From: Asticcacaulis biprosthecium C19
GTDB taxonomy: Bacteria > Pseudomonadota > Alphaproteobacteria > Caulobacterales > Caulobacteraceae
Reading direction: 5' to 3'
Assembly (NCBI RefSeq): GCF_000204015.1
Contig: NZ_GL883077.1
Location: 1,435,619 to 1,493,719, forward strand
Length of the DNA stretch: 58,101 nucleotides
Positions 7,902 to 15,875 of the stretch are shown here, piece by piece (the stretch's first letter is position 1; every line of letters starts with the position of its first letter). The notes under the pieces are model-generated. The model had not been told where the DNA came from. It was given only the letters and a program-made list of their open reading frames with translations, and made no database searches. Both the position numbers and the translations under genes were made by a program.

Positions 7902-8315
7902 ATGGACCTGAATATGGACGAAAGCCGCGTTCATCCCATAGATGTACATGTCGGAAGCCGCGTGCGTATGCGGCGCAAATTTATGGGAATCTCCCAGCAG
8001 GTGCTGGGTGACAGTATTGGCCTGACCTTCCAGCAGGTGCAGAAGTACGAGCGCGGGTCGAACCGCATCAGTGCGTCAAAGCTGTGGCATATCGGTCAGG
8101 TGCTGAAGGTGCCGATCGACTATTTCTTTGACGGCTTTGCCGGCGGAGAGGCGCCCGAAGATGCGCCGGGCGGAACCGAGGCGAAGATCAATGCCTTTTT
8201 GACCACCACCGAAGGCATCGAACTGGCGGAAGTCTTCCCTAAGGTGTCGGGCCCCAAGCTGCGTCGCAAGGTCCTGGACCTGGTCAAGGCCCTGGCTGAC
8301 GACTCCGAAATCTAA
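7902..8315 (+). CDS. XRE-family helix-turn-helix transcriptional regulator
   Basis: A 137-residue DNA-binding protein. The Cro/C1-type HTH spans about residues 18-72 (VRMRRKFMGISQQVLGDSIG, LTFQQVQKYERGSNRISASK), followed by an acidic Gly/Ala linker and a short C-terminal helical region (LRRKVLDLVKALADD). This arrangement is common among multi-copy XRE regulators in Caulobacterales and Rhizobiales. ATG at 7902 and ATG at 7914 are both possible; neither has a clear Shine-Dalgarno, which suggests a leaderless or weakly initiated mRNA. An inverted repeat at 7817-7833 could be its own operator. A strong terminator follows. Confidence 0.85.
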   Translation: MDLNMDESRVHPIDVHVGSRVRMRRKFMGISQQVLGDSIGLTFQQVQKYERGSNRISASKLWHIGQVLKVPIDYFFDGFAGGEAPEDAPGGTEAKINAFLTTTEGIELAEVFPKVSGPKLRRKVLDLVKALADDSEI

Positions 8316-8373
8316 TTCGAGCCGTGGTCGGCGAAATTTTCTTCTGAAGGCAACCGCCTTCATCCATAAATTT

Positions 8374-8410
8374 ATTCCGGCGCCGTGACTGCGGCGCCGG
8401 AATTTTTTTT
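8374..8410. terminator. Rho-independent terminator between XRE gene and GH5 gene
   Basis: A perfect 12-bp stem, ATTCCGGCGCCG (8374-8385) with CGGCGCCGGAAT (8392-8403), closes a TGACTG loop and is followed by seven T on the plus strand. It ends the XRE transcript. The GH5 gene stops at 8413 on the other strand, so the hairpin probably also serves the hydrolase operon, although the U-run in that direction is poorer (TAAATTTAT). Confidence 0.9.
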
Positions 8411-8412
8411 GG

Positions 8413-9684
8413 TCACTTCGCAGCGTTGACGATGTCGGTAATCGTCACAGGGAAGCCCTGGGTCGCGGCGCCGCGATCGAACAGCCCCGACTGGTGGTTG
8501 GTCAGGTATCCGTTGTCCCAGTACATTGGGATCATGCCGTGCTGGAAGGCGGAGCCGGTGATGTATTTGTTCCAGTAGTTGCGATAGATGCCGCTGGCAT
8601 CGTACTCGGTGCGCAGGCTGGCGGCGTATTCGCCCAGGATGACCGGCACGCCCTTGTCGACGAAGTTGACCTTCATCTTCTGGAACTGCGCATCGGTATA
8701 GGCCTCGTTGGCCCAGGTCTCGGTATTGGCCGGGCTGGTGGCGATCGAGCCCCACTGCCAGATCGTGCTGCCGGTATTCAGCGTAAAATTGTAGGGGTCA
8801 TAGTAGTGCACCTCCATCATCAGCCGGCCGGTCGTGGTGTCCGTCGGCAGGGTGGCGTTGCACAGAAGGGTGTGGTCGATATTGGTGTTGAAGCCCTGGA
8901 CCACCAGCCAGCGTGAGGTGTTCCCGCCGCCGGTGGCGCGCACAGCATCGACGAACTTCTGATTGAAGCCGTGCTGCACCTCGCAATATTCGGCCTTGGG
9001 CGTGCCATAGTCGCCGTCCACCATGACCTCGTTGGTGCCGGCAAACAGCAGGTGGTCGTCATAGTCCTTGAACGTGGTGCCGATCTGGGTCCAGAACTTG
9101 GTCAGGCGGGCATCGGCGACGGCCTCGCTGGCATAGGTCGGCTGCAGCCAGCCGCCGTCCCAGTGGACGTTGATCATGACATACAGATCCGCCGCACGGG
9201 CATAGTCGATGACCTCCTTCACCCGCGTCAACCAGGCCGCGTTGATGGTGTCGCTGGAGTCGGCATACTGCTTCCACGACACCGGGATGCGGATGCTCTT
9301 GAAGCCGGCGGCCTTGACGGCCGTCATCAGGGCCTGGGTCGCGGCTGGATTGCCCCACGCCGTCTCCTGCGATACCGAATGCGGCGGTGTGCCCGAGCCG
9401 ATGGCTTCCAGGGTATTGCCGAGATTCCAGCCCGGCGACATTTCGGTCAGGGCATTGGCGGCGGTCAGCCCGGCCGACGACGACGAACTGCTGCTTGAGC
9501 TGCTCGAACTGCTGCTTGAGCTGGAGCTGCTGGTGGCAGTGCTGGAGCTCGAACTGGAGCCCCCGCCACCGCCTCCGCCTCCGCCTCCGCCTCCGCCACA
9601 GGCGGTCAGCATCACGACCGTCGCCAGGCCCAGCGCCCAGGACGCCTTCGTCTTCGACGTTTCGAAAGTCTTCAGTGTAAACAC
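8413..9684 (-). CDS. GH5-family endoglucanase-like lipoprotein
   Basis: Retaining glycoside hydrolase of family 5, likely acting on beta-1,4-glucan, xyloglucan or mannan at the cell surface. The lipobox LTAC (Cys29) is followed by 13 Gly and a long Ser-rich linker. The catalytic domain then begins at GWNLGNTLEA. The predicted acid/base is Glu in FAGTNEVM and the nucleophile is Glu in VILGEYAAS; VHYYDPYNF and the terminal MYWDNG strand are also typical. I prefer GTG at 9684, with GGGGAGA 6-7 bases upstream and a clean signal peptide from there; ATG at 9699 has no such site. It is the last gene of the minus-strand hydrolase operon. Confidence 0.85.
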   Translation of the reverse strand: MFTLKTFETSKTKASWALGLATVVMLTACGGGGGGGGGGGGGSSSSSSTATSSSSSSSSSSSSSSSSSSSAGLTAANALTEMSPGWNLGNTLEAIGSGTPPHSVSQETAWGNPAATQALMTAVKAAGFKSIRIPVSWKQYADSSDTINAAWLTRVKEVIDYARAADLYVMINVHWDGGWLQPTYASEAVADARLTKFWTQIGTTFKDYDDHLLFAGTNEVMVDGDYGTPKAEYCEVQHGFNQKFVDAVRATGGGNTSRWLVVQGFNTNIDHTLLCNATLPTDTTTGRLMMEVHYYDPYNFTLNTGSTIWQWGSIATSPANTETWANEAYTDAQFQKMKVNFVDKGVPVILGEYAASLRTEYDASGIYRNYWNKYITGSAFQHGMIPMYWDNGYLTNHQSGLFDRGAATQGFPVTITDIVNAAK

Positions 9685-9712
9685 ATCAAATCTCCCCATT
9701 AGGTTTTTTGGA

Positions 9713-11359
9713 TCAGGCGCCGTTGGTCAGCGCACGATAGGTGAAGGTGTTGAGCCGCACGGCGCCGGTCCCGGTGCAGCAGATGGCGATCTTCAGGCTC
9801 AGGAATCCTCCGAAGACATTGTGGTGCATGCCCGATACCTCCATCCGGGTCGGATGGCGGATCCAGGATGCGCCGTCATCGGGCGAATAGTGCCAGGTGA
9901 TGACGTTGTCCTGATTGGTGACCCTCAGGCGCAGCTGGCGCGCCGTGATCTTCTGCCGGTTCCAGGCGTGGTCCTCGGCATATTGCCAGGTCCGCGTCTC
10001 TTCGCCGGTAAAGCCGACCCCGACATAGGCTTTGGAATTATAGTAAAGCAGCAGGCCCGCCACGGCCTCGCCTTCCAGTTCCAGGGTAACCTCGACCTCG
10101 TACGACCGGTCGCCGACCGGGCAGGTCAGCGGCGCACTATCGGCCGGCGACGTGCCTCGGGCGGCCAGGCGAAGGCCCTTGCCCTCGTACTTCACCCGGT
10201 CCATTTCGCCGGGCTTGGGGTCGTGGAAGCTCCACTGGATGCCGAAGCGGTTGGCGCTGAAATCGTCCGACAGTTTGAACCCGGCCGGGCCTGCCGTGCC
10301 GCCCTTGGGTTTCCTCATCGGCTTGGACAGGTCAACGCCCAGAGCGCGGAACCAGCCATCCTTGGTCCATTCGGCGGGCTCCAGCAGGGTCTGGCGGCCA
10401 AGCGTCCGGAAACCGTTCTCGTAGCCGTGGTACACCAGCCACCAGTCAGCTTCTCCGTTTTTTGGTGAAGGCCCTTCCATCAGAGTGGCGTGGCCGCGCG
10501 ACCACCAGGGTTCGTCGGTGCTGAGCGTGCGGACCAGGGGGTTGTTAGGGTAGTGCTCCCACGGTCCGTGGATCGATTTGGAACGCGCAGCGATGACCAT
10601 ATGGCCGGTTACGGGGCCGGCCGTACCGCCGACGGCGGTCACCAGGTAAAAATACTCGCCGCGGCGCAGCAGCTTGGGGCCTTCCGGCGCGAAGTTCTCC
10701 ACGATCCAGTCGTCGGGATTGATCCACGGTTGATAGGCCGGCTCCAGGACACCGTCCGCCGCCAGGCCGTCGTCGGTCAGGCGGATCTTGCGGATGCCGT
10801 TGACGAACAGGTAGCGCTTGCCGTCCTCACCGACGATGTGGCCGGGATCGATGCAGTCATGGATGTTGAGATCGACCGGATCGCTCCATGGACCTTTGAT
10901 ATCGGCGGCCCAGATGGCATAGATCGACCACGGCTTGCCGTCGGGTGCGGCCGGGATGTAGATGAAATAGCGATCGTTGTGCTTGCACAGGTCGACAGCC
11001 CAGATGGTGCCCAGCGGCTTGAACAGGGCCGGACCGACCGGTGTCCAGTTGACCAGGTCGGTCGAGTGCCAGATGACCAGGCCCGGATACGAAAAGAACG
11101 ATGAGAACGTCATGTAGTAGTCGTCACCATCCTTAAGGATGGTCGGGTCGGGATGGTCGCCGGCGATGATAGGGTTGAGATAGGTGCCGTCGCCAAGGTC
11201 GGCTTTGCGCTGACCTTCCGGGCCTGTGCCCCACTGCGGCTTGGCCCTCTTGTCGCCCGCCACGGCAACGGCCGGCACCAGGACGGCGGGTGTCAGGACA
11301 GCGGGTGTCAGGACAGCATTGGCCGCCAGAGTCGTGAACAGATTGCGGCGTGTCGTCAA
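9713..11359 (-). CDS. GH43-family beta-xylosidase / arabinofuranosidase with C-terminal beta-sandwich
   Basis: An inverting five-bladed propeller enzyme, probably releasing xylose or arabinose from xylan side chains. The catalytic base is Asp71 in GDHPDPTIL, the pKa-modulating Asp lies in HDCIDPGHI (near 170), and the acid is Glu in FAPEGPKLL (near 228). From about residue 350 a concanavalin-like domain (KLSDDFSANRFGIQWSF) follows, as in many two-domain GH43 proteins. The N-terminus MTTRRNLFTT resembles a Tat signal. Its hydrophobic core contains an in-frame repetition (VLTPAVLTPAVLVPAV) from a duplicated 15-base unit near 11280-11320. It lies 28 bases before the GH5 start and 11 bases after the DUF1593 gene. 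Confidence 0.88.
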   Translation of the reverse strand: MTTRRNLFTTLAANAVLTPAVLTPAVLVPAVAVAGDKRAKPQWGTGPEGQRKADLGDGTYLNPIIAGDHPDPTILKDGDDYYMTFSSFFSYPGLVIWHSTDLVNWTPVGPALFKPLGTIWAVDLCKHNDRYFIYIPAAPDGKPWSIYAIWAADIKGPWSDPVDLNIHDCIDPGHIVGEDGKRYLFVNGIRKIRLTDDGLAADGVLEPAYQPWINPDDWIVENFAPEGPKLLRRGEYFYLVTAVGGTAGPVTGHMVIAARSKSIHGPWEHYPNNPLVRTLSTDEPWWSRGHATLMEGPSPKNGEADWWLVYHGYENGFRTLGRQTLLEPAEWTKDGWFRALGVDLSKPMRKPKGGTAGPAGFKLSDDFSANRFGIQWSFHDPKPGEMDRVKYEGKGLRLAARGTSPADSAPLTCPVGDRSYEVEVTLELEGEAVAGLLLYYNSKAYVGVGFTGEETRTWQYAEDHAWNRQKITARQLRLRVTNQDNVITWHYSPDDGASWIRHPTRMEVSGMHHNVFGGFLSLKIAICCTGTGAVRLNTFTYRALTNGA

Positions 11360-11370
11360 GGCGGGCGTCC

Positions 11371-12804
11371 TCAGTTCGGCGTGATGGTGACGATGACTCT
11401 GGCGTACCGCGTCAGGGCGGGCGCGCCCTTATCGGTGACTTTGACGATGAAATGGGCGGTCTCGGCTTTCGAAACCTGAGGTGCCACGACCGGAACGGCA
11501 TAGATGTTCTCGGCACCGGCGATGGCGATCGGCGTCTTGAGGCTTCCCGCTTCCGGATAATGGAACCAGAGATAGCTGAGATTGTCGCCGTCCGGATCGC
11601 GGCTGCCAGCGGCGCTCAAGGTAAAGCGCTCACCCGACTTGACGGTCAGGTGGTCGGCATGCCCCAGGGCTACAACCGGCGGGTGGTTGGCCTTGGCATA
11701 GGGCCTGATCGTCCAGTCCATGCGCGCGGCAAAGTCGTTCTGAAAGTCCTTGCGCCAGCGCCACACGGTCGTCTTGTAGCCGGTCGCGCTCTTGTCCGAC
11801 GGGCGAACGGCGCGGCCGAAGTCACTGGCCACGAAGGGCGTATAGGTGTCGACGGCATTGCTCCAGATCGGCCGCGGTTCCTGCTCGATCGCCATGCCGC
11901 CGTTGAAACCCTTCGGGTCGGTATCGGCCAGTTTCGGCACGTACAACTCATAACGTCCGCCCCAACCGCCCCACTCCGGGTGGTCAGGTACATTCAGCCC
12001 GTTGGGGATCAGCGCCAGGAAGCTTGGCGTATCGCCTTCCATGCCATAGGCGACGTCCGGGTACATGGCGCCGAGCGGCCCGTGGCCCTGCTGGATATTG
12101 GCGCCCAGCCAGGCATTGCTGATCTCGGTATTATCGAAGCCCGCTTCAACATGCATGATGCCGCTCCAGGTGGCGTTGCCGTAACCGCCCGGGCTGACGA
12201 TGTAGAACAGGTCCGGGAAGGTTTTGCGCATCCAGATGCCGGAATCGTCCTGGTCGGAGATGGTATAGACGCGCAGCTTGGCGACCAGCCGTTTGACCTC
12301 GGCCGGGGAGCGGGTTTCGCGCAGTTTGTAGAGCGCCTGGGCCAGGGTGTTGGCGCCACCCCAAACCGAAACCCAAAGCGGTCGGTTATCGGGTGTGTCC
12401 AGCAGGGCGATGATGCGGTCGGAGCCGGGTGAATCCTTGCCCTTTCCGACCCCAGTCATGCCGTAAAGCGGCAGGCCCTGGGTGACGCGGTCCTGCAGCG
12501 CCTGGGCCGTGGGGTAACCCGGCGCGTGCAGCAACAGATTGGCCTGCACCTGGCCATAGGCGGTGATGATGGCGCGCAGCGACTCCGGCGCCACCCGGTT
12601 CTTCATATGGACTGAGGTCGTCGCTACGATGGCCTCGACATCGATTTCGTTGCTGTAAACCAGCAGGCGGACCATCGACTCGCTGTCGTCGGGTTCATTC
12701 TCGATATCGGTCAGGACGACAACGCGCTGTTTGACCGCTTCGGCCGCGGCCGTCCCGGCGAAACATAAGGTCGCCGCCGTCAGGATCGCTGCAAGGCGCT
12801 TCAC
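11371..12804 (-). CDS. DUF1593 (Sde0182-like) nucleoside-hydrolase-fold secreted protein
   Basis: A 477-residue exported protein with signal peptide MKRLAAILTAATLCFAGTAAA. The N-terminal domain (VVLTDIENEPDDSESMVRLL) has the Asp-rich start of a nucleoside-hydrolase-like fold. The C-terminal part, from about residue 370 (PVVALGHADHLTVKSGERF), is an Ig-like/cadherin-like beta domain. The family was first noted as cellulose-binding in Saccharophagus degradans (Sde0182) and is common in polysaccharide utilization loci, but no enzymatic activity is established. Its ATG overlaps the GH39 stop by four bases, indicating translational coupling. The context suggests binding or trimming of plant cell-wall glycan. 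Confidence 0.82.
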   Translation of the reverse strand: MKRLAAILTAATLCFAGTAAAEAVKQRVVVLTDIENEPDDSESMVRLLVYSNEIDVEAIVATTSVHMKNRVAPESLRAIITAYGQVQANLLLHAPGYPTAQALQDRVTQGLPLYGMTGVGKGKDSPGSDRIIALLDTPDNRPLWVSVWGGANTLAQALYKLRETRSPAEVKRLVAKLRVYTISDQDDSGIWMRKTFPDLFYIVSPGGYGNATWSGIMHVEAGFDNTEISNAWLGANIQQGHGPLGAMYPDVAYGMEGDTPSFLALIPNGLNVPDHPEWGGWGGRYELYVPKLADTDPKGFNGGMAIEQEPRPIWSNAVDTYTPFVASDFGRAVRPSDKSATGYKTTVWRWRKDFQNDFAARMDWTIRPYAKANHPPVVALGHADHLTVKSGERFTLSAAGSRDPDGDNLSYLWFHYPEAGSLKTPIAIAGAENIYAVPVVAPQVSKAETAHFIVKVTDKGAPALTRYARVIVTITPN

Positions 12805-14369
12805 GGCTGCACCTTTACCAGGACGACATCGTTGCTGTTCATCGCCACCGTCACCTCGGCCGTACCGTCAGCGCCGACCTTGATCCGGCGCGTGGTTTCC
12901 GGGGCATCGGTGGTCAGGCTTTGCAGCTTGGCCAGTTGCTCCGGCGTGGCGTCCTTGGGCGAGCCCATGGCGATCCAGTGGGAGTAGGCGTCATTGACCT
13001 TGTAGCCGGTGCGCTGGACGGTCACGGTGTAGCTGCCGGGCTTGAGGCCGCTCAAGACAACCTTCGCCGGGACGGAGGTCCGGTTCGGCACCAGCTTGCT
13101 GAAGAAGGTGCCGTTGCTGCTGCCCTTCTGGTCGGGGTGCTGGTAATCCCAGATCACCGCCGACAGGGTGTTGCCGTCCGACGATGCCCAGACCTGACCG
13201 TCCGTGGACGGAATTTCATTGCCCTTGAGCGCGTTGAGATACTTGTAGCCGAACCACGACGCCTTGCGGATGCCGTCGCGAGTCATCAGGCCGAAACCGC
13301 CATGGAAGGTCGCCGAAGGCGGGCCGGGCTCTTCGAACAGGTCGGAATAAAGCCAGTAGCTCATACCCTGGACGATGCCTTGCGTGGCCTTCAGCTTGCT
13401 GAGGATATAGGGCGCAGCGATGTAGGAATCGTGGCTCAAGTCGCGCGGATTGTAGCTGGTGCTCCACTCGGTGAAGAACAGTGGCAGGCCCGGCAGGTGC
13501 GACGCTTCGATCTCGTTACGCACCTTCTGGACATCACCGATGACCGCATTGGGATTCTTCGACAACTGGAGGTCCATCTTGCCCTCTTCGTCGAGATAGC
13601 CGTAATCGACACCGTAGGTATGGGTGGTGGCGAAATCGACCGGGGTGTTGGTGGTCTTGGCCCAGGCCAGCAACTCCGGCACCCAAGCGGCGCCGGCCGT
13701 CGACGGCCCGCCGACCTTGAGCTGCGGATCGATGGCTTTGATGGTGCGCGCGGTCAGACCGTAAAGAGCGAAATAGACCTCCTGGTCGGCATGCTGGAAG
13801 AAGCCGTCGAGATTGGGCTCGTTCCACACCTCGAAATACCAGGTACGGACCTCGTCGATGCCGTACCGGGCGATCAGGTGACGGACGAAGCTGTCGATCA
13901 GCTGCTTCCACAGGTCGAAGCGCGGATGCGAGGTATTGCCCTTCCAGTAGAAGATGGTCTGGTCCGAGGTCTTGATGGCCGACGGCGTGAAGCCCAACTC
14001 GACGAAGGGCTTGATGCCCATTTTCAGGAAGCTGTCATAGAGATAGTCAATCTTCGTCCAGTCATAGACCAGCTTGTTATCGACCATCTTCACCGTGCCC
14101 AGCTCGTCGTGGAAGATGTCGTGGAAACGGATATAGCGGAAACCCAGTTCCTGCGCGGCCAACTTCAACTGCGCCAGGTTGGCGTCGCGGATGGTGACAC
14201 CGGGATAGTCGGCACCGACCGACAGGTCGAAGAAGCGATCGACCGGCTGCGTCGCCTTGCCGGCGTCCAGCTCGATGGTGCGGGTCGTGGTTGCGGCCAG
14301 GGCCGGCGTCGCCGCGGCCAGGGCCAGCAGCGAGGTCAGGGTGGTGCGGCGTGAAATAGGTCGCGTCAT
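12801..14369 (-). CDS. GH39-family beta-xylosidase
   Basis: A retaining (beta/alpha)8 enzyme expected to cleave xylose from xylo-oligosaccharides in the periplasm. The Tat-type leader MTRPISRRTTLTSLLALAAA ends near residue 25. The acid/base is Glu184 in VWNEPNLDGF and the nucleophile is Glu301 in LFFTEWST. IRFHDIFHDE and WYFEVWNEPN are characteristic of GH39, and the last ~100 residues form the small beta domain. At 522 residues the length is normal. Its stop overlaps the next gene's start (ATGA), and it starts 11 bases after the esterase stop, in the middle of the hydrolase operon. Confidence 0.9.
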   Translation of the reverse strand: MTRPISRRTTLTSLLALAAATPALAATTTRTIELDAGKATQPVDRFFDLSVGADYPGVTIRDANLAQLKLAAQELGFRYIRFHDIFHDELGTVKMVDNKLVYDWTKIDYLYDSFLKMGIKPFVELGFTPSAIKTSDQTIFYWKGNTSHPRFDLWKQLIDSFVRHLIARYGIDEVRTWYFEVWNEPNLDGFFQHADQEVYFALYGLTARTIKAIDPQLKVGGPSTAGAAWVPELLAWAKTTNTPVDFATTHTYGVDYGYLDEEGKMDLQLSKNPNAVIGDVQKVRNEIEASHLPGLPLFFTEWSTSYNPRDLSHDSYIAAPYILSKLKATQGIVQGMSYWLYSDLFEEPGPPSATFHGGFGLMTRDGIRKASWFGYKYLNALKGNEIPSTDGQVWASSDGNTLSAVIWDYQHPDQKGSSNGTFFSKLVPNRTSVPAKVVLSGLKPGSYTVTVQRTGYKVNDAYSHWIAMGSPKDATPEQLAKLQSLTTDAPETTRRIKVGADGTAEVTVAMNSNDVVLVKVQP

Positions 14370-14380
14370 GGTTTCCTCAT

Positions 14381-15875
14381 CTATTTTTGGGCAGGCGACG
14401 GCCGGAACAGGCGAAAATCGGGTAAGGGCGGGGCAGGCGGGTCGTCGTCCGTCCTGACGATATACAGCGTGTTGGCGGTGCCGTCGAACGCCGGCCAGGC
14501 GGGCAGGTCCGGGCCGTTCGGCGATCCCGTGGTGGCAAATCGCACCCAGGTATCGGCCAGTTGCGACGCCAGTTTACGGTCATTGGCCGTCCAGGCGCGC
14601 TTCGACCCGTCGAGATTGTCGAAGATATACTGGACGTCAGCGCCGTGACCGATGCCGCAGCCATAGTTGCACGGCGTCTCCTGGGCCGGCATATGGGCGA
14701 ACAGGTAGATATAGGCGTCCGATCCGTCCTGTTGCGCCTGCAGATCGGCCCAGTACCACATCCGCCAGCCCCACCAGTCATTGGTCAGACGGTTGATCGA
14801 GGCCCTGGCGTCGGCATCGGTTCCTGCCGGATAGGCGGCCAGCAGAGCGTCGGATGGGGCATGGCCCAGCAACTGCGTCACCAGCGCGTTGTAGTTGGCG
14901 GCGGTAAAGTCAGAGGTTTTGAGCAGCTCCGGCGCCAGGTCCTTGCCCTCGTCGGCGGCCCAGCCGACCAGCAGCGGCACGTCGTTATAGCGGCGGCCGG
15001 CATAGAGGCTGGTCAGGTCCTCACGCAGGACATAGCCGTCAACGCTGGGGACCGTGTACCACGGCACCGCATGCAGGGCTTCGACGCTCATCCGGCGCAG
15101 GTCGGAAACATGAGTGGCGCCGGCGGCCTGGGTATAGGTCACGGCCCGCGCTTCGGCGCCTGTGCGCGAAAACATGGCGTCCTCGCTGGGGTCGATAGGC
15201 ATGGCATAGTTGCCGCTTTGGGCGATGCCGCGATGGAAAAGCCCCTTGGCCACCGGCGACGCCATCAGCAGGTTGACCGATTCACCGCCGGCCGAATTGC
15301 CCATGATGGTGACGCGCTGCGGGTCGCCGCCGAAGGCCGCGATGTTGTCGCGGACCCATTGCAGGGCGGCGATCTGATCCTCGATGCCCTGATTGCCCGA
15401 GGCCTGGTGCGGCGACTCGGCCGCCAGTTCCGGATGGGCGAAGAAGCCGAAAATGCCGAGGCGATAATTGATGCTTACGACCACAGCGCCATGCTGCGCC
15501 AGGTTGGCGCCGTCATAGGAGGTCTGCATGCCCGACCCGCCGGTAAAGGCGCCGCCATGAATCCACACCATGACCGGCAGGTCCTTGGCGTTTTCCGGCG
15601 CCCAGACATTGAGATAGAGGCAGTCCTCACTCTTGCGCTCCGCCACCCAGGTCGCGGTCTGGGCACAGGCGGCCGACCGGCGTTGCGCTGGCCGCACACC
15701 GTCCCACGACGCGACCGGCTGGGGCGAGCGCCAGCGCAACTCGCCGACCGGCGGCGCTGCGAACGGCCACCCCCAGCCACGACCTGACGCTGCCGTCGTC
15801 CGTGCCGACGATCTGACCGCCGGTCACCTGGACCGGCGCCAGTACCACAAGCGCGGCGGCCAGGAGTGAGATCAT
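14381..15875 (-). pseudogene. Type B carboxylesterase, interrupted by a one-base frameshift
   Basis: Alpha/beta-hydrolase that would deacylate esterified xylan or oligosaccharides. The first 36 codons from ATG 15875 (MISLLAAALVVLAP, then GGQIVGTDDGSVRSWLGV) and the rest (PFAAPPVGELRWRSPQPV onward) are in different frames. One extra base in 15762-15775, beside a run of five G, separates the signal peptide from the enzyme. Removing it gives about 497 residues with GNSAGGE (Ser nucleophile), the Glu in WAADEGKDL and the His in GIGHGADVQYIF, a complete triad. The ATG overlaps the GH31 stop (ATGA), which supports this as the original start. As read, only a leaderless fragment from TTG 15739 (452 residues) is open. 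Either a real frameshift or a sequencing error. Confidence 0.8.

Noticed and set aside
12921-14354. 477-codon plus-strand frame opposite GH39
   Set aside because: It is an antisense shadow of a gene with intact catalytic motifs, Arg/Gly/Val-rich and without known domains. High GC makes such frames common.
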